NCBI GenBank assembly: GCA_963704975.1
Contig: CAVPIK010000044.1
Location: forward strand, 144,882-208,881
Length of the DNA stretch: 64,000 nt
Direction of reading: 5' to 3'
Source: JAGNDO01 sp963704975
GTDB lineage: Bacteria > Chloroflexota > Anaerolineae > Caldilineales > Caldilineaceae
The notes under the pieces: generated by a model
What the model saw: the letters and a program-made list of their open reading frames with translations, nothing else
What the model was told of the DNA's origin: nothing
Database searches by the model: none
Program-made: the position numbers and the translations under genes
Shown: one piece after another, positions 58,058 through 64,000 of the stretch
Layout: each line of letters starts with the position of its first letter
Position numbering within the stretch: position 1 is the first letter of the stretch

Positions 58058-58624
58058 CTACTGTAGTCGATTCTGCAAAACGGTCATCAGTTCGTCCAGC
58101 AGCATTTCCGAAGTGTTGGGCCCGCTGCGCTGGGATTGGCCTGTGCCTGCACCCGTGCCCCGTTGACCCGTGGCCCCTGGCCCCGTCCCTGTGCCGTCCC
58201 CGCCGGTCACCAGACCGAAGGATTGGGCCGTCTCTTGCAAGATGGTGCGGGTGAGCTGCATCTGCTTGATGGCGTCGATCTGGGCCGGGGTCATGGACCC
58301 TTCGATCTGGGCCAGCAGAGCCACCACCTCTTCCTGGGCGCCTGTGCCCGTGCGTTGCAGCGAGCTGGACCCTTGCCACAAAGGCAGCAGGGTGCGGGCC
58401 TGCTCCTGGGTCACCGCTTGATCCGTGCCCTCCAATTGCAGGGTGCCCACAATCAGTTGGGTGCGTAGGGGCAGGGCATCCGTATAGCTTTCGGAGAGGG
58501 CGGACGTGGCCGCCGCGGCGCTGGTCGTGGCGGCGGTGCTCTCCGGCTGCGCATTGCCGCAGGCGGCCAAGACGGTCAAGAGCAGGATCAGGGTCAGGCT
58601 GAGCACAAAGTTTTTTGTTCGCAT
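58058..58624 (-). CDS. Lipoprotein linked to ABC exporter (paralogue 2)
   Basis: 188 residues with lipobox LTVLAAC after MRTKNFVLSLTLILLL; conserved core ALPLRTQLIVGTLQLEGTDQ, AVTQEQARTLLPLWQGSSSL, GSMTPAQIDAIKQMQLT; Gly/Thr-rich tail GGDGTGTGPGATGQRGTGAG and SEMLLDELMTVLQNRLQ at the end. AAAAGGA precedes the ATG. It begins 25 nt after the ABC permease gene, so it is co-transcribed. Paralogous to the following gene. No enzyme motif is visible. Confidence 0.72.
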   Translation of the reverse strand: MRTKNFVLSLTLILLLTVLAACGNAQPESTAATTSAAAATSALSESYTDALPLRTQLIVGTLQLEGTDQAVTQEQARTLLPLWQGSSSLQRTGTGAQEEVVALLAQIEGSMTPAQIDAIKQMQLTRTILQETAQSFGLVTGGDGTGTGPGATGQRGTGAGTGQSQRSGPNTSEMLLDELMTVLQNRLQ

Positions 58625-58649
58625 GATGGGTTCCTTTTGAAAAGTGCTG

Positions 58650-59855
58650 TTATTCATGGCGCAGGGCCTCAATCGGGTCAAGTTGAGCCGCTTTATTGGC
58701 GGGGAAATAGCCGAAGAAGACCCCCACCACCAGGGCGGCCCCAAAGGCGACCACGATGGAACTGGGCACCACCACCGTGCGCAGATCCCCGGATTGGCCA
58801 AAGAGCCACGCCCCGCCGATGCCCGCCCCCACGCCGATCAGCCCGCCGATCAGGCTGAGGGCCAGGGCCTCGATCAGAAACTGGCGGCGGATGTCGGCCG
58901 GTGTGGCGCCGATGGCCTGGCGGGTGCCGATCTCCTGGGTGCGTTCCGTCACCGAGACCAGCATGATGTTCATGATGCCGATGCCGCCCACCAGGAGCGA
59001 GACGCCGGCCACCCAGGCCAGCAAGGCCCGGAAGGCTTCCGTGGTGGCTTCTTGGGTGGAGATGATGTCCTGCTGGGTCTGGACGGTGAAGTCGGGCTGA
59101 TCCGCCGAGACGTTGTGGCGGCGGGCCAGCAGGGCTTCGATCTGGAGGATGGTGTTGTCCAGGGTCTCTTTGCTCTCGGCCTGGGCGTAGATGGTCTTCA
59201 CCTTGTCGCTGGCCAATTGGCTGGTCACGAACTTCTGAAAGACCACGGTGATGGGCATGTAGACCCGGCCATCGTAGTCGATGCCGCCCACGTTGCCCTT
59301 GGGGGCCATGACCCCGATCACCGTGAACTGGGTCGTGCCCACACTCAGGTTCTGGCCGATGGCGTACACGTCGCCGTAGAGATCCTTGGCCAGGGCCGAG
59401 CCCAGGACGACCACTTTGCGGGCCCCGTCCACCTCATCTTCGGTGAAGAAGCGGCCATCGCCCACAGGGGCATCCCGCACGCTGGGGAAATCCACCGTGG
59501 TGCCCAACACATCCGCCTCGAAGATCAGGCTGCCCGCCTTGATGGTCTGAGGCGCAGGGGCCTGTTCCGAGGCCACGCCGGTGACGCCGTTGATCTCGTT
59601 CTGGATGGCGACGGCGTCATCGTAGATCAGGGTCTTGGCCGCGCCGGGCGTGCCCCGGGCCGCGGAGATGATGATCAGGTCCGCGCCCAGGCTGTTGATC
59701 TGCTCGGCGATCACGGCTTCGGCCCCGGCGCTGACGGCCACCATGATGATCACCGCGGCCACGCCGATGATCACGCCCAGGGTGGTGAGGAAGGAGCGTA
59801 GTTTGTTGTTGATCAGCGATGAAAACGCCGACCGCAGGGTTCTGAAAAAGGTCAT
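58650..59855 (-). CDS. MacB-like ABC transporter permease
   Basis: 401 residues, intact. N-terminal helix (NKLRSFLTTLGVIIGVAAVI) then a large MacB periplasmic core domain (INSLGADLIIISAARGTPGA, VLGSALAKDLYGDV, IGVMAPKGNVGGIDYDGRVY) and three C-terminal helices with FtsX signatures (SLLVGGIGIMNIMLVSVTER, TQEIGTRQAIGATPADIRRQ, FGYFPANKAAQLDPIEALRH). The ATG overlaps the stop of the ATPase gene (ATGA), ensuring coupled synthesis. Mechanotransmission-type exporter acting with the ATPase and adaptor encoded upstream. Confidence 0.92.
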   Translation of the reverse strand: MTFFRTLRSAFSSLINNKLRSFLTTLGVIIGVAAVIIMVAVSAGAEAVIAEQINSLGADLIIISAARGTPGAAKTLIYDDAVAIQNEINGVTGVASEQAPAPQTIKAGSLIFEADVLGTTVDFPSVRDAPVGDGRFFTEDEVDGARKVVVLGSALAKDLYGDVYAIGQNLSVGTTQFTVIGVMAPKGNVGGIDYDGRVYMPITVVFQKFVTSQLASDKVKTIYAQAESKETLDNTILQIEALLARRHNVSADQPDFTVQTQQDIISTQEATTEAFRALLAWVAGVSLLVGGIGIMNIMLVSVTERTQEIGTRQAIGATPADIRRQFLIEALALSLIGGLIGVGAGIGGAWLFGQSGDLRTVVVPSSIVVAFGAALVVGVFFGYFPANKAAQLDPIEALRHE

Positions 59856-60589
59856 TGGTTCGTCCCTCCCACAGTGGGGCTTGAGCAGCCGCTGCCGTCT
59901 TTGTCGTCCGAAATGATGTTGCCGTCCCGCACGCAGATCACCCGCTGGGTGTGGGCGGCGATGTCCGGTTCGTGGGTCACCATGACGATGGTGTGGCCCT
60001 GGGCGTGCAGCCCGTGCAGGATCTGCATGATCTCTTCGCTGGAGCGGGTGTCCAGGTTGCCCGTGGGCTCGTCGGCCAGGATCACCGGCGGCTCGCCGAT
60101 CAGGGCACGGGCGATGGCCACTCGCTGCTTCTGGCCGCCGGACATCTCGTTGGGCCGGTGGTCGGCCCGGTCGGCCAAGCCCACGGCGGAGAGGGCGGCC
60201 ATGGTGCGCTCGTGCATCTCCTCGTCGCTCCAGATCAGTTCCGGGTCGTAGAGCAGGGGCAACATGACGTTGTCGTAGGCCGACATGCGGGCCAGCAGGT
60301 TGAAACTTTGGAAGACAAAGCCCAACTTCTTGTTGCGGATGTGGGCCAGCTCGGTCTTGTTCAGCCCGCTGATGTCCTGGCCATCCAGGATGTAATGGCC
60401 CTCCGTGGGCCGGTCCAGCGCGCCCAGGATGTTCATCAGCGTAGATTTGCCCGACCCGGACGGCCCCATGATGGCGATAAACTCGCCGGGCTGAATGGTC
60501 AAACTGACATTGTCCAAGGCCCGCACGGCGATATCCCCCGTGCCGTAGACCTTGGATAGACTTTGCACGTCAATCAGTGGATTGGTCAT
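59852..60589 (-). CDS. MacB-type ABC transporter ATPase
   Basis: 245 residues. Walker A IMGPSGSGKSTLMNILGALD (about 38-57), Q-loop NKKLGFVFQSFNLLARMSAY, signature NEMSGGQKQRVAIARALIGE, Walker B PVILADEPTGNLDTRSSEEI, H-loop HTIVMVTHEPDIAAHTQRVI. LolD/MacB subfamily. Its start is 129 nt after the adaptor gene; that gap contains a two-hairpin palindrome (60637-60704). Confidence 0.93.
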   Translation of the reverse strand: MTNPLIDVQSLSKVYGTGDIAVRALDNVSLTIQPGEFIAIMGPSGSGKSTLMNILGALDRPTEGHYILDGQDISGLNKTELAHIRNKKLGFVFQSFNLLARMSAYDNVMLPLLYDPELIWSDEEMHERTMAALSAVGLADRADHRPNEMSGGQKQRVAIARALIGEPPVILADEPTGNLDTRSSEEIMQILHGLHAQGHTIVMVTHEPDIAAHTQRVICVRDGNIISDDKDGSGCSSPTVGGTNQ

Positions 60590-60636
60590 CGGTCAACACT
60601 CCTCGGTCGTTCGCACTGGAATTGTCCACGTCCTTC

Positions 60637-60704
60637 GCCCCCCGGCCCCCAATTCTGGGGGAGGTCGTGGACAGTCCCCCCAAAGTTGGGGGGCTAGGGG
60701 GCGG
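60637..60704. repeat. GGGGGAGG-type double palindrome, copy B
   Basis: GGCCCCCAATTCTGGGGGAG and CCCCCCAAAGTTGGGGGG followed by CTAGGGGGCGG; same order and spacing as 3251-3310. Located inside the MacAB operon between adaptor and ATPase genes, where it could set a polarity step. Confidence 0.8.
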
Positions 60705-60717
60705 AGCGTGAATTTGC

Positions 60718-62250
60718 TCACTGGGTCTCGATGATGCCAGTGCTGACGACTTCGCCCAAGGAGAGGCCGCTGATGATCTCGGCGTTGGCAAAGTCCATGA
60801 TGCCGACTTCCACCGGGCGCATCAGGGGCACGCCATCTTCCACCACGAAGACGGCGTAGCTGCCGGGGCTAAGTTCCCGCAGGGCTTCCAGGGAGACCAG
60901 GAGGGCGTCGTTGGCCGTGGCCGCGATCACCTGAATGGAGGCAGTCATGCCGGGCCGGGCATAGGCAGGGGGGTTCTCAATCGTGGCCAGGGCACGCAGG
61001 GCCGGCACACCGTCCACGGTCACCAGCAGAGGGCTGACATGCACGATTTCGCCAAAGTATTGGGCGTCGTTATTGGCCTGAAAGGTGACGTTGACCACAT
61101 GACCGGGGGCAATCAACCCCATGTCAGATTCTTCGACAAAGAGTTCAACCTGTAGATTGTTGAGATCGGTGATGGTGAGCAGGGGGCTTGTGCTGACGAA
61201 TTCGCCCGCCTGGGCGTTGACAGCCGTGATCGTGCCATCAAAGGGAGCGGTCAGGGTGGCGCGTGCCAAGGCGAGCTTGGCGCTATCGACACCGGCGCTG
61301 GCCTGGGCGACGGCGATCTGGGCGGCTTCGATGTCCGCCGGGTTGGCCCCGGCCAAGAGTTGTGCCAGCTCGGCTTCGGCCTGTTCGACTTTGGCCTGCA
61401 AAGCGGCGGTGGCATCCTCGCTGGGGGGCAAGAGCAATCGCTCCAGAGTGGCCTCGGCAGAAGCGACCCGGGCGGCGGCGGAAGCAGAGGCTTCTGGGCT
61501 GGCCGGGGCTGTTGACAGAGAATAGGCCGCATTGGCCTTGTCATAGTCGATGGTGGCCTGTTGGAGTGCGGCAGATTGGGGTGTGACGCCGACATCGTTG
61601 CGCCAGGCGATGGCGTTGTAGTCGGATTGGGCCCGCTGCAGGGCGATGGTGGCTTTCTCCAGTTCGGCCCCGAGAATTGTCAGTTCCGTGGCCGACGGAC
61701 CAGCGCGCAGATCCGTCAGCCCCTGGCGGGCGGCCTCAAGATTGGCCCGGGCCGCAGCCAGATCCGCGGCACTGACCAGGGTCTGGCCTTGGCTAAGGTT
61801 CTCGCGAGCCGTGTAGACCGCGGCCGATGCCGCAGAGAGGGCAATGGGATCCACATCATCTTGCAGGTCGATCATCTTCAACTTGGCCGCAGCCAGATTG
61901 GCCTCGGCCTGAAGCAGATTGATGCGCTGGTCGCTGTCATCCAGCTTGGCCAACACATCCCCGGTCTGCACCACATCGCCTTCGGCCACCAACAGCTCAA
62001 GCAGACGGCCACTGGTAGAGAAGGCGAGATTCATCTCGTTTGCCGCCACCACATTGCCGGCCGCATTGGCACTGACGGTGATGTCACCTTTGCGCACCTT
62101 GGCGGTTTTCATGGTGGGGGCGGCGGCAACGGTCTGGGTGGGCGCATAATATTGGAAGTAATAATAGGCCCCGCCTGCCATAGCCAATAGTGGAAGGATG
62201 ACCCACCACACATTAATCCGTCTTTTGCGCTGAGCCTTCATTTTGGGCAT
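60718..62250 (-). CDS. MacA/HlyD-type periplasmic adaptor
   Basis: 510 residues, intact. One N-terminal helix (WWVILPLLAMAGGAYYYFQY, about 14-33), then barrel-sandwich half GDITVSANAAGNVVAANEMN, a long coiled-coil hairpin (about 115-300, with AAARANLEAARQGLTDLRAG and LQAKVEQAEAELAQLLAGAN), the second lipoyl half LARATLTAPFDGTITAVNAQ AGEFVS, and beta-barrel domains (LQVELFVEESDMGLIAPGHV, RALATIENPPAYARPGMTAS). The hairpin is long for MacA. GGAGAGA precedes ATG 62250, far better than upstream alternatives. First gene of the exporter operon; an upstream cluster of 11-bp-spaced repeats is a likely activator site. Confidence 0.9.
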   Translation of the reverse strand: MPKMKAQRKRRINVWWVILPLLAMAGGAYYYFQYYAPTQTVAAAPTMKTAKVRKGDITVSANAAGNVVAANEMNLAFSTSGRLLELLVAEGDVVQTGDVLAKLDDSDQRINLLQAEANLAAAKLKMIDLQDDVDPIALSAASAAVYTARENLSQGQTLVSAADLAAARANLEAARQGLTDLRAGPSATELTILGAELEKATIALQRAQSDYNAIAWRNDVGVTPQSAALQQATIDYDKANAAYSLSTAPASPEASASAAARVASAEATLERLLLPPSEDATAALQAKVEQAEAELAQLLAGANPADIEAAQIAVAQASAGVDSAKLALARATLTAPFDGTITAVNAQAGEFVSTSPLLTITDLNNLQVELFVEESDMGLIAPGHVVNVTFQANNDAQYFGEIVHVSPLLVTVDGVPALRALATIENPPAYARPGMTASIQVIAATANDALLVSLEALRELSPGSYAVFVVEDGVPLMRPVEVGIMDFANAEIISGLSLGEVVSTGIIETQ

Positions 62251-62347
62251 GCTGTCTCTCCATATGTTCTTGTGGGATGGCGTCACCCGTCTCTCCTTCC
62301 GACAGGCAGGGGTCAGAACTGGGACGTGTCGAAACCCCAATGTATGG

Positions 62348-62403
62348 AGTATGCCAAAAAGTTATGGAGGCCCTGTGGAGGTTCTATGGAGGCGTGATGG
62401 AGG
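62348..62403 (-). promoter_or_regulatory. Four 11-bp-spaced CCTCCAYA direct repeats before a -10 box
   Basis: On the minus strand CCTCCATC (62403-62396), CCTCCATA (62392-62385), CCTCCACA (62381-62374) and CCTCCATA (62370-62363) are spaced exactly 11 bp apart; nine bases after the last comes CATACT (62353-62348). Direct repeats with 11-bp period just upstream of a -10 box are the hallmark of SARP and OmpR/PhoB-type activator sites. The rest of 62251-62551 shows only G-rich simple sequence (62425-62460). Confidence 0.65.
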
Positions 62404-62551
62404 TTGTGTGAAGGGACGGGCGCGGGGTGGGGTGGGGAGTGAGGTGGGGAGTGAGCGGAGTGGTTTTGCTGGGCGACCCGTGGCGATGATCAGCCGTTTC
62501 CCCTGGCCCTCCTGTGAAAGAAAGAGGGCCAGGGCAAGGTCATGGCAGAGG

Positions 62552-62969
62552 CTACTTGGCGGCGGCGAGGTAGGGGGCCAGCCGTTTGCCCATCTCTTGG
62601 CCGACCACGGTCAGGGCGTTGAGGGGGCGGATCATGACCTCGAACTCCTGGATCAGGCCGTCCGCGTTCCAGCGCATCAGGTCCAGCCCCTTCAGGTGGA
62701 CGTCGCCGATGTGGGCGCTGAATTCCAAGGCCCACTGTTCGCCTTGTTCGTCGTCCATGATCCATTCCCGGTGATATTGAAAGTCCTCGAAAAGCTGGAT
62801 CACCGTGCCCAGGACCAGGGCCACGGTCTGGCGGCCCTGCATGGGCTTCCAATAGACCGGGGAGCGGAAGGTGACATCCTCGGCCAGGAAGGCGGGGGCT
62901 TGGGAAAGGTCTTTGCTGGCGAGCATGGCGTGCCAGGCGGCCAGGCGGTGGGCGGTGGGGTGTGGGCAT
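62552..62969 (-). CDS. NTF2/SnoaL-like fold protein
   Basis: About 138 residues after one base correction in the C-run near 62955. RLAAWHAMLASKDLSQAPAF, EDVTFRSPVYWKPMQGRQTV, LGTVIQLFEDFQYHREWIMD, WALEFSAHIGDVHLKGLDLM, IQEFEVMIRPLNALTVVGQE MG. This is the SnoaL-like/nuclear transport factor 2 fold, including the RPLNAL strand. The ATG at 62969 has GGAGAACCCC before it. An upstream alternative start would add residues encoded by a word array. Function is unknown. Confidence 0.78.
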
Positions 62970-62984
62970 GGGGTTCTCCGTGGG

Positions 62985-63025
62985 TAATTGAAAATTGAGA
63001 TTTGAGAGTTGAGAATTTTTAATGG
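62985..63025. repeat. Word array AATTGA(A)AATTGAGA
   Basis: AATTGAAAATTGAGATTTGA and GAGTTGAGAATTTTTAATGG is the reverse complement of the right arm at 42779-42818 and of part of 23120-23156, and the plus-strand counterpart of the array ending at 23898. Confidence 0.8.
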
Positions 63026-63052
63026 GTGGGTTGACATCGGATCGACGTTGGA

Positions 63053-63100
63053 CAGGTCTCCTTGTCTCCTTGTCTCCTCCGCTCCCCTTCTCCTTGTCTC
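63053..63100. repeat. Word array TCTCCTTG
   Basis: GTCTCCTTGTCTCCTTGTCT then CTTCTCCTTGTCTCAACTCA: four to five units of TCTCCTTG, in one orientation only, directly after the stop codon (minus strand) of the gene that follows. Confidence 0.75.
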
Positions 63101-63103
63101 AAC

Positions 63104-63489
63104 TCAGCGCACAAACTCCTGGATAAAGGTCAGGTAGCCCCGGCGTCCACCGCGCTGATTCCAGGTGTTGATGGATTTGAGCAGCCGTTTGAGGATGGCG
63201 GTCATGATGTCCAGGGGGAGGGGTTCGGGGATGGCGGGCAGGCCGCTGTCGCCCCGGCCCAGCCGCCATTCGCACATGGTTTCGGCGGCAGCATAGACTT
63301 CTTGGGCCAGTTCGTTGAGGGGCATGGGCCGGGGGCGCGTCCCCGCTGCTCGGATTTGTAGCGGTCCATCAGGTTGCCCACGGCCATCTCCACATCAAAG
63401 TCGGCCAGGTCCGGGTACTCGTGATAGACTCGGACGATGGCGGTTTCGATGTTTTGGAAGACGTCCATGTAGTCTTCTTCGAGGTTCAT
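63104..63489 (-). CDS. Small conserved hypothetical protein, frameshifted
   Basis: About 128 residues: MNLEEDYMDVFQNIETAIVR, VYHEYPDLADFDVEMAVGNL, MDRYKSEQRGRAP, then after a break in the GC-rich stretch near 63330 LNELAQEVYAAAETMCEWRL, LPLDIMTAILKRLLKSINTW, YLTFIQEFVR. It is helical and acidic at the N-terminus; I do not recognise a characterised family. AAAGGA precedes ATG 63489. It lies 93 nt after the next gene upstream (63582). Confidence 0.6.
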
Positions 63490-63581
63490 GGGGTGGTCCT
63501 TTCGTTTCTGCGGATGTTCAACGGCTGGAGGAGTTCGCATCCCCTGGTGCGAACGGGTCGGCGTCAGAGGATCATCATTCA

Positions 63582-63776
63582 CTACGTCACTCCCTCCAGT
63601 TCCGGCGGGAAAAGCTGACGATCCGACAATCGATCTGCGTCCAGGGCTTGGATCAAATAGTCTCCGGTTTCCCGCTGCTCGGCGTCATCTTCTTCGTCGA
63701 TCCAGGATTGGAGGAGCGCTATGGCTTTGATGTGATTTGCATGAGGTTGCGGATGTTCGGTCAAGGAAACCGTCAT
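63582..63776 (-). CDS. Small conserved hypothetical protein
   Basis: 64 residues: HIKAIALLQSWIDEEDDAEQ, RETGDYLIQALDADRLSDRQ, LFPPELEGVT. Acidic, helical; similar short proteins with the LLxSWxxEEDxEEQRETxxYL pattern occur in several bacterial phyla next to small orphan genes or toxin-antitoxin pairs. No partner toxin is evident. It is followed by the other small hypothetical gene and preceded by a methylase gene end. Confidence 0.6.
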   Translation of the reverse strand: MTVSLTEHPQPHANHIKAIALLQSWIDEEDDAEQRETGDYLIQALDADRLSDRQLFPPELEGVT

Positions 63777-63842
63777 GTTTGCCTCTCTTTGTCAATCCAC
63801 GGTCGTCGACTTTCGCCAATAGTATACCACGCCTCCCCGGAT

Positions 63843-64000
63843 CTACGCCCGCCCCTCCACAATCCTGATCTCCTCGGCGGACAGGTCGTATAGCTCGTAG
63901 ACCAGCTTGTCGATCTGGCGATCCGTGGCGTCGATCTGGCGTTGGATCACATCCGAAACACCCCATACCTCGTCTCCCCCACGGGCGCATTCATTCGGAC
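63843..64000 (-). CDS. C-terminus of an Eco57I-type restriction-modification methylase
   Basis: The last 52 residues of a minus-strand gene that enters from the right edge: VWGVSDVIQRQIDATDRQID, KLVYELYDLSAEEIRIVEG. The DRQIDxLVYELYxLxxEEIxIVEG ending is characteristic of type IIG/Eco57I-like DNA adenine methylase-endonucleases and BREX-like PglX relatives (end of the TaqI-like specificity domain). Catalytic motifs lie outside the window. Confidence 0.78.
   Translation of the reverse strand, partial: PNECARGGDEVWGVSDVIQRQIDATDRQIDKLVYELYDLSAEEIRIVEGRA

Noticed and set aside
1..64000. tRNA, rRNA or known riboswitch genes
   Set aside because: No cloverleaf with TTCGANNC-type T-arm or conserved rRNA block was noticed on reading both strands; hairpins present belong to repeats or terminators.

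Overview
The window looks like a high-GC chromosome fragment from a member of the Chloroflexota, probably in or near Anaerolineae/Caldilineae. The placement is inferred from gene content: fused GT39-DUF2298 ('YYY') membrane proteins, a TIGR03663-NHL fusion, large GT39 proteins with PA14 or propeller tails, several proteins ending in a YLP/LPQ-like tail, and putative leaderless promoters with bacterial -35/-10 boxes. No rRNA, tRNA or CRISPR array was seen. At least twenty clearly homologous genes carry one or more simple frameshifts. This density fits uncorrected indels in an assembly better than biology, so coordinates of broken genes are given as the whole reconstructed span.

Layout. 1-211: start of a BTAD-type regulator (minus strand, runs off the left edge). 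480-3250: a non-coding, decayed stretch holding at least three degraded copies of one small secreted-protein gene family; most of it is strongly CpG-depleted, unlike the rest of the window. 3422-11235: housekeeping and metabolic genes (membrane-anchored Cna/SdrD-like protein, THUMP-like methyltransferase, pncC, DUF6504, a membrane glycosyltransferase, B12-binding mutase subunit, MeaB GTPase, MDR reductase). 11430-18681: SulP transporter, C25 (gingipain-like) protease, GNAT, DUF348/G5/3D protein. 18781-41383: a cluster of six very large membrane glycosyltransferase-type proteins, interrupted by a nucleotidyltransferase/HicB islet and an M23/LysM peptidase, likely a cell-surface glycosylation locus. 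41477-42659: an RNA-ligase-like protein. 42827-53543: a LacI-controlled carbohydrate operon (binding protein, two permeases, two zinc dehydrogenases, two sugar-phosphate isomerases, a KGPDC/HPS-type decarboxylase, a LarA-like protein). 53469-64000 (minus strand): GH9 cellulase, HAD phosphatase, a MacA-MacB export operon with two paralogous lipoproteins, NTF2-like protein, two small unknowns and the C-terminus of a restriction-modification methylase.

The most unusual feature is distributed. Most gaps between genes, and several loops inside membrane-protein genes, contain arrays of a 7-11 nt word repeated in tandem, usually followed by the same word repeated in reverse complement (for example GTTGCGT, CGTGAAA, GGTGAAG, GGCAAAA, CCAAAAT, CAATTTT, GATCCGTT). 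Words are shared between distant loci, combined in chimeric arrays, read through in frame within proteins, and supply stop codons of neighbouring genes. They resemble in principle the short tandem heptamers (STRR) of heterocystous cyanobacteria and the in-frame palindromic elements of Rickettsia, but the inverted two-armed architecture with interchangeable words is the thing most worth following up here.
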